The position numbers and the translations under genes were made by a program. The notes below the pieces were generated by a model. It searched no databases and was not told the DNA's origin. It saw nothing but the letters and a program-made list of their open reading frames with translations. Source: Henckelia pumila (lineage: Eukaryota > Streptophyta > Magnoliopsida > Lamiales > Gesneriaceae). Taken from it: a stretch of 64,000 bases of DNA. Within the stretch, counting starts at the first letter, position 1; every line of letters begins with the position of its first letter. The stretch spans positions 150,737,753 to 150,801,752 of the forward strand of contig NC_133123.1 in assembly GCF_033568475.1 (NCBI RefSeq), read 5' to 3'. This document shows, in pieces, positions 1 through 14,100 of this stretch.

Positions 1-3000
1 TAACAGCAGTAGCTGCTGCTTCGATGGCAATTTCAAGAATACAACCCTGAGGACTTAACTGTTGGGGACGAATCAATGACTGAGAAAAAAGTGAAAGCAA
101 TGAGAATCAATGAAGATAGTTCCAAAGACCAAGTTTTGCAAGACTGGACAGCATAGAATAAGACAACTATGAAAACCACAGTTCACTCAAGAACAGGTTA
201 TACACAAAGGAATCAGTGCTTTGAATTTAATTCTAGAACAAAATTCATCATTTCATAAACCTAAAATTAAAGAATAAGAACTCATCAATTTAGAACAAAA
301 GAAAAATATTAATGTCCCATCTCTCATATCATAAAATTTTTTGATAACAAATAGAAATTCTGCATGTAGATCAATATATAAATATATATATATAATATAG
401 AGTTTTGTTATGCTGCCCACCTCCATGCCCACCTATAGGTGACACTCATCCATTGGATGAACCATTTGTATATGATTCATCTCATCCATTGGATGATTGA
501 CACCTCATAGGTGGCCATGGAGGTGGGCAGCATAGCAAAACTCTCTATATATATATATATATTGGTTATCGTTTGCTGGTTTTATAAGCTCCAAATGATG
601 CCCAATGAATACGGACACAGAGGCACAAAATGCAAGAATGAGGGGGAAAGATTTACTTCAGATATGGACATTAAATCCAGGAAGGGCTACCCTATTAGGT
701 GCAGGCAATATCTTAAGAACAGTTCAATCATTCTGGCATTGTATTTATCAATAGATACGCATTACAGACCTCATCATTTTTTTTTGAACGAGATTGAGGA
801 ACAGGAACAGGAATTTTAGCTGGTGGGCGGCCTACAGGAGAAATCGAACTTCATAAGAAATATAATAACTTTTCCAAAGAAGGGAAATGCAGAAATATTG
901 ACAATCGACAATATTGTCCAGCAGCAGTGAAAATCTAGAATGGCAAATCCACAATACAATGACATGATACTAACCATCAGCGCCAACAGGCCAATTTGGG
1001 GCCTTCGTTGGTGCATCCAATCGATTCAAAATCTTAGTGTCAGCCTTCATCACTGTGATTGAAAATCCTGCCAAAGAACAAAATAAGACGTGGCCTTTTT
1101 CATAACAGTGAACTCTGGCGAGCTGAGCATGTACATACCTGCCATATCCAAAGAGGTCATAAACGACCCAGTATAGACCCTAGCGACAGCCAATCCATGT
1201 TCCAATTGCAAGACAGGAACAGCCTTTCCAGCTGCGATCATAAGTTCCATCAGAGGAGTGGCTCCTAATCTGCCATCCAAAGAAATGGAAAAAGAAAAAT
1301 CAGAAACATAAAAAAATGAAAGAAAACAGGTATTAATTTGAACCGGAAAACATGAAAAGATAAGCAGAGTCAACAAGATGCTCGTAAATCACATAGAGAA
1401 ATAAGTCACATAGAAAGTATAGACTTACCCATTAACCATGAGAACAATTCTACTGCCCCGTGTAATAGGAACATAGTTTGTTTCCTGTCAACATATAAAA
1501 ACTAATCACAACCAAAGCAATAAAAAGTAAAACAAAGTTATTCATGAATTCAAAGTCAGTTAAATTGCATAATAAACACACACACACATATAACAATCTC
1601 AACCTTAATACCCACTTGATAAGAGGAAAATGAGGTCACCCAACTGGAATACATACATTTCATCTTACGTGATTTTCCAAAAACTGTGGCAGAAAGTTAC
1701 GGTAACGTGGCATGTGCCTGTGATAGATGATAATTATAAAAAATGTTTTCCCTATTTACTCTATGTGAGAACCCTCTCGTATTGTCTAGCAATGAGTGCT
1801 CAATGCGGAAGCTGGATACTTGTTGATTTGACAAATGACTTGATTTCAATGTTTTATGCATAACATAGCAACATACAGTCGACAAAATCTGCTTCAGGAC
1901 ATGAGAGACCACAATGTCTACAGGTTGGAAGTCAGCCACAGCAGCACCTGGTTCCCCATGCTGAAAGAAATGTACAGAATAAGTAACATCAGTTTCCAGC
2001 GACATGCAGTAACGGATATTTGAAAGGAATTTCTTTCAAGTGAAAATGTTTAATAGGTATTCAATTTGACAAATAAAATAAGCATATGTGGAGTCATACT
2101 AAGAGTTACATGTCATACGACGCCTCATCTTTTAAATTAGCACATCGGTGATGAAATAATTGCATAATAACTTTTAATAATTCAACACACACCTTGACAT
2201 CATTGCATTACTGAATTATACAATGATAAGTTAAAAATAATAAAAAGGCTTTCCATCTCAAGTAACACACATTATTACGTATAATCAAAGTAATCCCTTA
2301 CAATTCCAAGACCAAGCTCCATTTTTCCAGGGCCTAAACGATCTGACGTGACTTGACCTGGCAGTGTGCAAACTGACAATGCAACACCCATTGTGCCAAC
2401 CATTTCTGATGCCCGTATAGCTTCAGCAGCAACTTCAGCTAAAGAGAGACCAGCTGCTGCCGCCGCCCCAGCAACCTGTAGTTTGGCATAAGATTTAGTT
2501 TGCGGGAAAGAAAGGTCATTTTGCTCCATTAATGCCTAAACTTATCTATGAAACTTGAAGAGGGCGTGGTTCAAACACACTTAAAGAGGAAAAAGAAGAA
2601 GAAATCTGCAACAACTTAATAGGCATGGCTAAAATACATGTGCTTGATGTGACTGGTGAGAACGATAGAGGATGGAAAAATGCAAACAAAAAACGAATGA
2701 AGTGTTATACAGACAACATAACTGAACTTCACCCACATAAACAAACAGTGGCATACTAGACAAGAAATGTGTAGGTAAGCAAATGCTACTACAGTATAGG
2801 AAAATAGCACAGGCAGGATTAAGGGAGGGGAGTGGATCAACCTTATGAACAAAAATAGTTCCGGCTAACCCTCTTCGCCCAGCAATGCCTCTTGGAGGTG
2901 GTAGAGCGCAGTCATCACCAACAATAACCATCTGCAAAAACAAATTTGAGTTTGTTTCTTAATCAGATATAATCAAATCGTAAATCCAATGTTTAGATTG

Positions 3001-4820
3001 AATGGTCATAAGTAGTGAGTTCACATAAACACATACCTCCACTGCATAACCTTCAGATTTTGCTTCCTCAGCGGCCAAACCAAAATTTAAACGGTCGCCT
3101 GTGTAATTCTGTAACGGACAGAAAGTTATATGCACGCCCAGTTAGTCAAAAATGTCAAACTATGTACCAGATTATTTGTATATTTTGAGAAATTAAGCAT
3201 AGAAAAATTTTGGAGTATTTTTCAGGTAAAATGGATTTATAATATCATGATGAACAAAGCTCAATTGTGATAAAAGAAAAAAAACATAAAAAACAGTTTG
3301 AGTAGAAAAAAGATGCAGCAAAGTATCAAAAAGTTAACAAGTGAGATACCTTGACGATCAAAAGGCATCCCATAGAACCAGTCACAGCTCGAATTCCCTG
3401 GCGCGAACAAATGTAGTGTGTTAGTCTAAAAACTATCACAGAAAGAAACCACCTGAGTAATAAAGCTTCTTTTCAGTTTATGAATCATTAGAACTCTGTC
3501 ATACTGCAAGAATGGAGTCAACAGGAGGAGACGCGAAAACATCCCCACAGATTGCTGCTGTCAGCATCCCTTCTCCAACAAATCCTGCGTGAGCAGGCTC
3601 ATGACCACTTCCACCTCCTGTGCCAAGAATTTAGCAATTTTCATCTGGTTTATACATTTGACTAGAAAGACGAGAATCCAAACCCACGTGTTAAGATGTT
3701 GATCAACATGACAACAATTGAAAAACAACCCAAAGTTCCAGCGAAGCTGTCAAAATTTTCCAACAGATAAAAAACTTACTGGAAAATTTCCCTTCATAAA
3801 AGCATTATTTTATTATTTGGCCGCCTGACAAGGCACAAAATCACGTGTTCCACCCATGCTATCATTTTCAACACTAACACAATCCAGGCATGACAAGTGT
3901 TTAGAATGGAAAATCGGTCGTTTTCCTGATATCATAACGGTGCCAGAACATCAACTATAATAAACAAAATAATTAGCTAGATCTAACCTGATATAACGGC
4001 GACTTTGTCGTATGTAGCAGCAGAAACATCCGCACGTAGAACAACTTTTACCTACATTTGCCACACGCACAAGTCGTTAGATTAGTTAAAGCTGAAAGCA
4101 TGTAATACAACAATTCAAGCTCGCTATTGCCAAAATAGAACAGAAATTACTTTGGGAAAACCATCCAAATACTGCAACCCTGGATAAGTTTCCGCCAAAC
4201 CTTCAATGAACTCTGTCACCACATCTGCAAATCAAGAAACATGAATCACATTTCCAAATCCTACACTCTCATAAACACATTTCTAATGTCTAGCAGGCAT
4301 GCATTATTTTTTGGATGAACACGGACATGCATTTGATTATTCCATCATCATACTAAAAAAAAGGTGGGGATCAAAAGAGTACCACAAACTAAACACACAA
4401 AAACATGATTATTCAACACCGCCGCAGTCATCTCATGCAAAAGCCTCTCAAAACAGATGCACCAACACATCAATGTCGTACCACAAGTATCAGAAGTAGT
4501 ACATAAACCCAGCAGAACAAAATAACAACGAATCAAACGAAAGGCCACAGAGAACAAAAACAAAAAACGAGAGATCAAACAAAACACATCCCACAAATTC
4601 ACTTTCGCCGCATAAACAGAAGTCAAAAGTCGATAATCCTTCTTCCGAACGCACGCCGACAACCCAAATCCGTCCACAGAAGCAAATTCATCGAAGAAAC
4701 GACGAACAGAAATCGAAGGACGAATCAACAAAAAACGCAAATGCAGGGAAAAACACAAAACGCATGTAATTTTCCGTTACCGTTGGGGTTGTTGATGAGT
4801 TTTTTGCTCCGGAAATCCAT
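1..4820 (-). CDS. Dihydroxyacetone kinase (DAK1 domain and start of DAK2), 3' part outside window
   Basis: ATP-dependent kinase that phosphorylates dihydroxyacetone (and probably other trioses), expected in the cytosol. Fourteen exons are visible: 4820-4781, 4224-4151, 4051-3988, 3617-3505, 3397-3350, 3108-3037, 2931-2842, 2475-2302, 1960-1877, 1484-1429, 1269-1139, 1067-975, 831-770 and 58-1, with all phases consistent, giving about 386 residues. The start [13 protein letters not shown] fits the family N-terminus. Seen motifs: [41 protein letters not shown], then HGEPG whose first residue is the family's substrate-binding histidine, and [12 protein letters not shown]. The last visible exon ([14 protein letters not shown]) begins the DhaL/DAK2 ATP-binding domain. 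Known plant proteins are near 590 residues, so about 200 lie beyond the left edge. The link between the last two exons (770 to 58) is the least certain join, because a small exon could be missed there. Confidence 0.93.
396..550. repeat. MITE-like foldback in a DAK intron
   Basis: Two arms of about 45 bp (397-441 and 503-549) are near-perfect reverse complements; the core TATGCTGCCCACCTCCATG is shared by both. A short spacer carries a second inverted motif, ATCCATTGGATGA. The unit sits in a TA-rich tract, so a TA target duplication is possible but cannot be proved. The superfamily is not recognised. It lies inside the last visible intron of the dihydroxyacetone kinase gene. Confidence 0.75.
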
Positions 4821-5127
4821 TGCAGAAGGCGAAAGAGAATCGAGAGGATCAGAATCTGTCAATGATGCATCAGAAAATCAAACCCACCCCTCGGAGGAGA
4901 GAATTTTGAGGGCTTGGGATTTGGAGTGGGCTCTAAGGGGAAAATGAAGTCACATGGATGTTGAATAGTGGTTGATTTTAATGGGTTTGCTTGTCCGAAA
5001 CAACCAACTCATTAGTTGAGTTTCGATTTCACAGTCTCGTGTTTCTCGCGCTTGTCTCTTCACAAACTCGCATTTTTTTAAGGAAAAATCGCGTGTTTTT
5101 TACCTCGAACAATCTCGTGTGATCGTT

Positions 5128-5480
5128 TCGCTTATCGATTTATCGAAATAGATTTACGATACGATTCGAGCCATAAAAATATTGTTGATTTAACGTTAAT
5201 GAGATAGATCTGTTGTCCGACCTGAACCATTTTAAATTCGTGAGATCGACTCGTAAAAAATCCGCTCTTAAAAGTTAAAAGGCTTTCACACGCCTCAATT
5301 TCGTCTCGCTTGCCGATTTATCGAAATAGATTTACGATACGACCCGAGCCATAAAAATATTGTTAATTTAACGTTAACGAGACAGATCTGTTGTTCGATC
5401 TGAACCATTTTAAATTCGTGACACGGACTCGTAAAAAACCCGCTCTTAAAAGTTAATAGGCTTTCACACGCCTCAATTTC
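5128..5480. repeat. Two-copy tandem repeat, period about 178 bp
   Basis: Bases 5128-5305 and 5306-5480 align end to end with scattered substitutions. Both copies share GATTTATCGAAATAGATTTA and GGCTTTCACACGCCTCAATT. I do not recognise the family. It lies a few hundred bases upstream of the dihydroxyacetone kinase start. Confidence 0.85.
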
Positions 5481-7248
5481 CAAAAATTAAGCTTATTTAA
5501 TAATGTTTATATGCAAGTGTTTTTCTCTTGTGATATGACTAGATTTTAACTTTTTGATCACACAAATTTGTTGTCAAATTTCATTAAAGCGTAATGTTGA
5601 TTTTTATTAAAGTGTCTTTTGTATGTAATGCGTGTGTACATAGATTTTTTCACGTTATTTAATTTTAATGTTATTTTCTAATGTGATGAATTAGTTTGGG
5701 ATAAGAGAGATTAAGATAAAATAATATGTTAGTAATTAAAATTTTTAAAACATATGAGATAGGATAATTATAGATAAATTACCATTAGTTACTTTAGATT
5801 AAGATAAATAATATTTAGTTATTAATTATTAAAAAATTAAAATAAAAAAAAAAACTGATTTTTTGAAACTGATGAAATATGAGAAAAGTGACGTAATAAG
5901 ATTCCTTATCATTATGTCGACATCCACACATCATATAATGTAATATTGTAATTGACGGTATAATTGAAAATTGGGATTTTGCTCTACGCCTAATGGCTAA
6001 TTATTTATTTCCCAATAAATTTTATACCGTCTTGTGGTAACATAAATGTGATGTCATTAATCAATTAATTAATTAAATGCAACTATTCATCATTCTATAA
6101 TATTGTAAAAATGTTTCTCTGATTTTACCGGATTTATTTATGAGATCTTTTTAGGAGATATTAGTGGAAATTGGCTACTGAATTATATTATAAATAAATA
6201 AATAAATATTTTTTTACTTAGAAAGTGCATATGTAATTAAAAAAAACTTGAAGTTTATTTATGGATATTAAATTGAAATAAGTTGTGGGTAATTTTGAAG
6301 TGATAAAGAAATGGATAGTTTATGAATAATTTGTATGAGATTTATGAGATATAAGAATAGATAGATTTTACTTTTACAGGAGAAAAATCCCATAGAATGT
6401 GTAGTATAATGACTATAATCCAATAAAAATATACTCAAAATGCAAGATAACAAAAAACAATATATTTATTTTTAAATAAAATATTTGTTTATTATTAAAT
6501 ATAGATGATTATCAACCTTTGTACGTTATAGGCTGAATCGGGTCGGATGGGCCAATCTAGAAATCAAAGTTTAGCCCACCTGGGAAAATTGGGCCACACA
6601 ATATATTGTTTATTTGTTTTATGGTCTTGTAAACACACCACCCCAGCATATCATATGGGCTATGGCCCAATTACATTTATAAAAAAAACTAAATATTTTT
6701 TTTTAAAAAAACAATATGAAATATGAAATATGAAATCATGATCGGGATTTCTAAAAAAAATCTCAAAAATTAGGATAACATCCGAAATAATCGATTTTAA
6801 ATCAATTCAGTTGGTTTTTATGGAATTTTTTTTTGTAGATTTCGGTTTGATAAAAAAACAAAACAAAACAAAAATTGGTTCAATCTTCAAGAAAAAATTA
6901 AAAACATTACAATTTTACTCAAAATAATATATATAAAAATGGAATGTAAAAATATGGAATTTATTTAGAAACTCGCTCATTGAATGTAAAATAAACCGAT
7001 TCAAATGTTGATTTGAAAATAAAAAATAAAAAATCGATCATTCAAACCAAATTTTGGAGTGAAATTTTCTCCATATCATTTCGATTGAACCGAAATTTGG
7101 ATCATCCATAATTTTGGTAATATTATTATTATTAATTATTTATTAACTTTTGAAATTTTAAACACCATTCTATTATGAGATTATTATAAATGATTTATTA
7201 TTATTCTAATTATCAAAATAATTATTCAATTAATTAATTAATTAATTA

Positions 7249-7338
<90 letters not shown>
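7249..7338. repeat. (TAA)n microsatellite, about 30 units
   Basis: An uninterrupted TAA run of about 90 bp follows a short TTAA run. Shorter AATA-type repeats continue to about 7390. It ends roughly 105 bp before the ATG of the NAA40-like gene and so lies in its core promoter or 5' leader. Confidence 0.95.
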
Positions 7339-7339
<1 letters not shown>

Positions 7340-7442
7340 CCTTCAAAAAAAATTAATAATAATAATAAATAAATAAATATAAATAAATAATAGAAAGTCC
7401 TGTGTACGAGGTAGGGAGCTGAACTTGGCCGCGAGATTGGCA

Positions 7443-10400
7443 ATGGCGGCAAAATCAACCGATTATGGCAGCGAAAGAAAGGTTAAAAGAAGAGAGGTAC
7501 GCGCAAATCTTGCCCATTATTTCTTTGTTTTATATATAATTTTTTGAAAAAAATTGGTGATTTAGTTTCATATTCTTGATTTTCATAATTGGTTTCCGGG
7601 CAGGTGCTGGAGAGGAAGAAAGCAATCGAAGGAATTATCAGAGCTGCTTCGTCATTGAAGGACCACCTTTCTTACTTCCCACAGCTCCGCCACTACCATA
7701 AAAATGGTTCGTTTATGTATCAATGTATATTTTGAATTTTTATTTAGCAGCTCAAAATTATTCATTGGGTTCAAAGGAATTCGACCTTGAAATTCGGTGG
7801 GATTTTTAAGAGGGGTGTGCTTGCATTCGTTTCTATCTTTTTCGGGGGAAAATATTTGATAAGCGTGATATCTGGTTGGGTAATCTGGACTTTAAATGTC
7901 TTGTGATGTTGATGGCACATTGATGAATATAGAAACATTCCATGGAACAGAGCATTTTTTGCAGCCACCACAAGGTAAATAAAAATATGGAGTATGGTGG
8001 GAGATGTGCTATTTCTTGGGAAGAGAATAAAAACGAGGGTGTTATGTCTGGTTTCGGTTTTGGAAATGGAAAAGAGGGGCTGGAAAATGAAGCCATATAT
8101 TACTCGAAGTGTTTGGCATATCCATTGAAATGGTTTATAAATGGAAGGATTTTAGTGACTAGAAGTTGAAGAAAAGTTGGTTGGCTTTGGCCCTTTTACG
8201 TTCTATCCTTTTCTTGAAGTGTGGCGCCGATGTACGCATTCACTGATCTTGTGAATGGTATTTTCTCTTGTTTTCCTGCACCCCTTGTCATTTATGATAG
8301 ATATCCTTGCATTTTGTATCTACATTGCTTTATTAAGTTTAAATATCATCACTTCTAGGCTTGTATATACATTTGGAGTCCGGACGTGGCAATAAGCTTT
8401 CACGTCATGCGAAACGATATGTGCAAGACCTTCTTAAGGTGGCATAGCTGACATATACTGCGTATCCTTCTTTCATTTTTTTTAAGCATATCGAAAATGA
8501 TGCTGAATTTATCTCTCTGAGTTTTAATGAATATATATAGATGTATATTTTTCATCTTGAAGTTAAATATGGAGGCACCCTATGGACCTGAATGGCCAAC
8601 AGAAGAAAAGATTAAGCGGAGGGAAATGGTTTCACAGGAAGCTCGATATATCTTTGTGCATGAAATCTCAAATAAAGATTTTAACGAAGTGTCTGAATTC
8701 ATGGGCAAGAGCAGGACATGTAATTGCCGTGGCCCAACCATTGGTTTCGTGCATTACCGATTTATTATGGAGGAAGAAGTGCCCGTTGTCTATGTTTACG
8801 AATTACAGCTCGAGCCTCGTGTTCAAGGAAAGGGACTTGGGAAAATCTTAATGCAATTGGTAGAGCTTATTGCTTGTGAGGTGTGGTTATGTTTTCAAAT
8901 TTCTATTTTGCCAAATCTTACAAACATTATGTCGAGAATAAAGCAGAAGATGCGTACACGTAAAAAGTATGTGTTTTTTTTTAATCATAGTAAAAGCACG
9001 TGTTAGCATAGTACGATGAATACCAAAAACAATGTCTACAAAATGCCCACTCATTTTTGTTGCTCTAGGCATGTGCCTGTCCTGATTTGACCATTTTGGA
9101 ATTAATTGATTCAATCTTTTTTGTAGAATAAAATGGGAGCTGTGGTGTTAACTGTTCAAAGAACCAATTCGCTGGCAATGAACTTCTACCTTAGTAAACT
9201 TAGGTAGGTATTGTAATCGTTTGGACAGTTCTGTTACCTTTGTTTTATATCGTCATGCTAATCAAACTTGACGAGTTTTGGAATGGAGTACCTAGTATGG
9301 AGATGAGAATCTTGTTTCACCAGTGTTAATGGCTCGTTTATTATTTAGGAGAATTCACTGTAGTCTGTAGGTGGCTTTGTTTTGCAACATCACTAGTTCC
9401 ACAAACAGTAAATCACAGTGTATCCCCCTATGTGCAGTGCTTCATCTGGTCCTGCGTACCCAAATGACTTTTCGAACCTGATATTTTTTTTACTCCTGTA
9501 TTTGCGCCCCGAACAAAAAACTTGCAGCAGCTGAAGCTCAAGTCTCAACAGTCCTGCTCTCCTTGATCGCATGAAAATCCACCTTGCCACTATTGAAAAT
9601 TTGCCATTTTCATTTCCAAAGGATAGCTTTGAGATCTACATTTTCATTTCATGAAAGTCATTCTAGTAATTATTTGTGAGGCCGACCTTGTTTTTGTATA
9701 TCTTTATATATAATTTTGGGAAATTCATATCCACGTGCAAGAACTAGATAGATCAGTTCCCTGAAGGAAACGAGGATCCAGACTTTGAATAAAGTGCCTT
9801 TATCTATGTTCAAACTCAATTTAAAACATAAATTATATGCTAACGGCTGACCATGCAGGCCACTAAGTCTCATGCTCAGGCCATAGGCCCCAACTGATTG
9901 TATGTATGTCAATAAAAATTTGAAATATCCCATGAGAAAATCTACTAACTTTAGAAGCATGAAAAATTTGTATTCCTTTCTGTTTTCATTCTTGCACTAC
10001 TGAAGATTTGCTTGTTTCTTGAAGCACGGATTTTCCAAGCTTGTCTTTCAACAATCATCAATCCTTTATGTTTAAATAGATTATCATGGTTCTCGCAAGT
10101 TCTCAACTAGTTCGAAAACTCATCCTCTGCAGATACTCCATCTCTGCAATTTCACCATCAAAGGTTGATCCATTGGTTAGCACTTATCATTGTGACTCCA
10201 AGTTTTTTCATCCAACTTATAGAATATATGTCGGATCATTAAAACTATTTCCTGCAGGGAGTACGGAAAAGCTATGAGATTCTTTGCAAAACATTTGATC
10301 ATGAAGCTCGAGTAACATTGGAGGTACTCAGAAGCACATTTATGATGCTCATCAACTCATTATAATCTTAAATTTACACCACTTACCTTGTAGTTATAAG

Positions 10401-10467
10401 ATTTGATAGTAAAGCCAATGATGCATTTTACATTATTATTTTTCAGGCAGCGCACGATCCTGGTTGA
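7443..10467 (+). CDS. NAA40: N-alpha-acetyltransferase 40 (NatD) homologue
   Basis: GNAT-fold acetyltransferase. The family acetylates the N-termini of histones H4 and H2A using acetyl-CoA. Eight exons: 7443-7496, 7604-7706, 8359-8438, 8563-8880, 9127-9203, 10133-10175, 10258-10323 and 10447-10467; the phases close to give 253 residues and a TGA stop. Visible features are a basic N-terminus (SERKVKRREVLERKK), NMEAPYGPEWP, EARYIFVHE, the acetyl-CoA binding motif RVQGKGLG (about residues 165-172), and RTNSLAMNFYLSKLRY followed by YEILCKTFDHEA, both typical of NAA40. The start is the first ATG in frame, next to a basic leader. Exon 4 is the longest and holds most of the catalytic core. The gene lies divergent to the DAK gene and convergent with the lipase-like gene. 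The assignment rests on remembered plant NAA40 sequences. Confidence 0.92.
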
Positions 10468-11196
10468 CGCGTGAGACTCTTGGATGACTGATACAATCAC
10501 TTCTCTTATCGTTCATTACGCCGAAATATATATTCCTACCATTTGTTTGTATATGCATTCAAATTACACGTACAGCTTGAGTTTGTGGAACCGAAATGTG
10601 TTTTAGAGGATAGTTACTGGATATTAATCACCACCTTTTCTTTCCTATTTCATTCAAACTTTAAAATATTAAATGAGCTCAATGTCAATTAAGTGAGTTT
10701 AATGTGATATTAAGAAATAACTTTTTAAGTTTTTATTATATTTTTTAAAATTATTTTGCATATTAATGTCACGTTTTTATTACATCTTTGCCGAAGTTAA
10801 GATTGAGATTGATTTTTCTCGAAATAAAATTTTAAAAAATTGATGGACCGGCAAAATTGCTCATGATACCATAAAATTACAAGATAGGATAAATCCTTAT
10901 CCAATCATCTGTGTTTTTCTTGCCATAAGCAAAAACTGGAGCAGAAGTTTATAAACAGCAACATAAGCCATACCACGAGCAACCACAACATCACTTTTAG
11001 AAAGGATCCATAAATTTAATTAAAAAGGCTATTATTATCAAAAGTTGTATCATGCCTCTGATTTAATGTGCAAAGTTTTATTACATTAAGACAAGCATTT
11101 CGCTGCGCCATCGTGTTGAGTCGACGCCAGGCTGAGTGGTTGAAGCAAGTGAATCATAACTAGCTCCCTCTGTTCACTCTGCTGGCTACACCAACC
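10468..11196. other. Intergenic space between convergent genes
   Basis: This stretch holds the 3' untranslated regions of the NAA40-like and lipase-like genes, which converge here. I see AT-rich sequence and no further gene. Confidence 0.6.
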
Positions 11197-14100
11197 TCAC
11201 AATCTACTATTCAACCAGGCAGTTATGTCATCCATGATTTCTTCTTTTTCGGGCTCGAAAAGTAGATCATGCAAGAGCCCGTCGTAGAGCTTGATCGTTT
11301 TGTCAGTCGACGCAGCCTCCTCATGTAGCTTCTGGGAGGCTGTGGGATCTGTCACTGAATCTGCTGTGCCATGAAGGACAAGAAACGGCACGGTTAATCG
11401 GCTCAAGTTCTGCTGCAAGTAGGTAGTTATGCACAGAATTTCATAGCCGGTTCTTACTCTGATGGAACCAGTGAACACTAGTGGGTCGGAATACTTAGCC
11501 ACCAATGCATCTGGATCCCTGGACACTGCTATACCCCTCTTGTTTGCTGCACTGAATTGATATCTTGGGAACAGGAAGGAAAAAACAGGAGCCAGAACCT
11601 GAAATCGAGGAAATCGAGGTCATCGATTCATTCGATCTTTTCAAATCAAACGATTTGAAAGAAAAAAAGAGAGATTTGTACCGAAAATATAGGATGAGAT
11701 GGCTGAACACCTACAGCAGGTGAAGTCAACACCACACCAGATACGCGTTGTCTCACCTTTGGATCAAGTACTGCCTATTTAACACAAGAAAAATCGTTGA
11801 GAAATGGGGCGTAAGGTCGTGATACTGCAAAGGATAGTCTTCTTTGATATTACCTTCAAGATTATGGCTCCGCCGGTTGAGTGGCCAAAGCAGAAGCAAG
11901 GAAGTGCTGGATTTTCAGCTAAAACCTTGCTGAGGAACATTTTCTGCGCACAATATACGAGAGGATATTTAAATATTTTGTGCTATCTAGCCATTCTTAA
12001 AAAAGTACTCGTTCTGTATCATGTGCACCAATATGGGAGGACACCCACCATGTCGTTTACAGCATAATCGAGAGAATGCACGTATGCATGCAGTCCATCA
12101 CTCCCACCATGTCCTGCAATAAGGCAGAAAGATACAATGAGGAAACAATCTTTCGTGAAGTAAAAATGTCATAGAAAGAAGAACCATGACTAGCAACTAA
12201 AGGTTTCCATTATGATGTCATTTTATTCAACTTAACTAAATGCCAAAGAATATTAGTATGTTGTAATAATTACATTCAGACAGAACACCGGAATTCGTTC
12301 CCACAACATAGAAGGAGGTCCTTTTTGCTGAAAAAATCAGGTTCATACAACTAATGCCTAATGGACGTCAATACAAAAACTTGCTGAAAATCCCAAGACA
12401 AGGAATCAAGCTCCATTTTCCAAGTGCCAAGTTTTCGAGGATGTTCGAAAGATTATATGCATTTTGTTCAAAGATGTGGTATCTGCTTCCTTTTAGGATT
12501 AAGTGGTTATTTTACACAATCAGATTTTCGGAAGCATGCCTCCTCCTCGACCATACATTATTTGCAAGGTACACATAATCATGTAATGACACGAATGATA
12601 AGCTTACTTATAAAGGAGGGCTTCAAATTACTTTTATGCACCAATGACATCCAGATTGATATTTATTAATGCCCTGCAACATCCAAATATACATGCATAG
12701 TTGAAGATTGAATTTCTACATTCTAGACTGCAAAATAGCATACAGAATTGGTTGTCTCCTGATGATCATCAGATAGATGAACAAAGCAGAAGGTTTTGCT
12801 CTTTTACATGTTATAGAAAGTCTGTCATTGTATACTGTTCTTTTCTCAGAAATTTTGATCTCTCTTTATCCTTTCCAAGAGGGGAAAAGCATCACTCATG
12901 TTTCAGGATTACTCAAACTAGTAAGCATGCTTCGTCGTGCGAACGCACTAGCATGAAACTTTTTCTCCAAAAGAAAACAACAATTGTCACATGCTCTTGC
13001 TACATGACTAACAAGTGATACTCAAAATATGTGAAGATAGATACTATTATAACTTACAAAATGGGTTGCCCGCCAAAATTTGGACAAAACAAATATGCGG
13101 CAAAGTTAAAAGTATAAGCTATCGCTATTATTTTTCCTTCTTTAGAATGCATGAAACACCAAAGTATATTATTTTGTAAGAACACAACACTTGAATGACC
13201 AAGGTTCACTACTTATAGCCTCATATCGTAGACTGTAACAACTATTTCTGAAAATGAAACATTCGAAAAGTAGAGTGGTTTTGTCACTCACCGATCCAAT
13301 CCATTCCATGGACCTTGAAGCCATTTGCATTCAGTTTCTTTGCAAAATCACTATATCTACCACTGTTAGACAAACACACACGATAAAAGAGCTTTAGAAG
13401 ACACAGAAAGTTAAACAAAATAGCATCAGATGCAAAAACAAGTACAATGCATATACAGTAGCATACCTGTGTTCGTTCAAGCCATGCAAAAGGACAACCA
13501 ATCCCCTATGCACCAGAAACAAATAATTAGCTTTAGAGTAATCTCAAGGCAATCATGCTTCAGAAAAATGATGTCAAACTAAAGCAGGTAAAACACAAAT
13601 GATCAAAGCATAACATGAATTGATATCCCTGTTTCAGCTTAAATAATGTAAAAACCCCTCAGTAGGAGAGCCAGTCAAAGGAAAGAGAGACTATGCAATT
13701 TGAGCCTAGACCAAAAACGAGAAAAACCACCATATTGATTTAGTTTCCAGAATTACTAGCAAGATTTGTCTCATCGTGAAGACCAGAAAGGCATCTCACA
13801 TGTCTTTTCTTTTGTTTTGTTTATGGTCTAGTCTTACTAAATCAACTGTGATCTAAATTATCCACAAAACACTTTCATTTGTCTTTCAGTCAAAACATGG
13901 AATATCCTGCTGACAGTGGTGAGAAGCCGATCTATACACAATCCAAATCAAAATGACCGTGCAATAGCATTCAGTTCTTGTAATCCGGTGACTGATCTAT
14001 AATTGTGTTTGGATCAGTTCTTTAGTTTTGACAAGTTGAATAGAAGAAAATAATTAAGTTCCTTTTTTTTTTTAACGGCTCAATAAGTTTATCCAGTCTT

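Larger units (their letters stand above)
4821..7442. other. Intergenic region between two divergent genes
   Basis: This is the shared upstream space of the minus-strand kinase gene and the plus-strand acetyltransferase gene. It holds a two-copy tandem repeat (5128-5480), long AT-rich sequence without convincing coding potential, and a large TAA microsatellite at its right end. The ORFs here are short and lack recognisable protein features. Confidence 0.7.

Noticed and set aside
4741-4947. Open frame on the plus strand over the DAK first exon
   Set aside because: Antisense to a well-supported first exon and 5' leader; composition and sequence give no protein family.
7246-7458. Minus-strand frame with a long isoleucine run
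   Set aside because: It is a translation of the TAA microsatellite.
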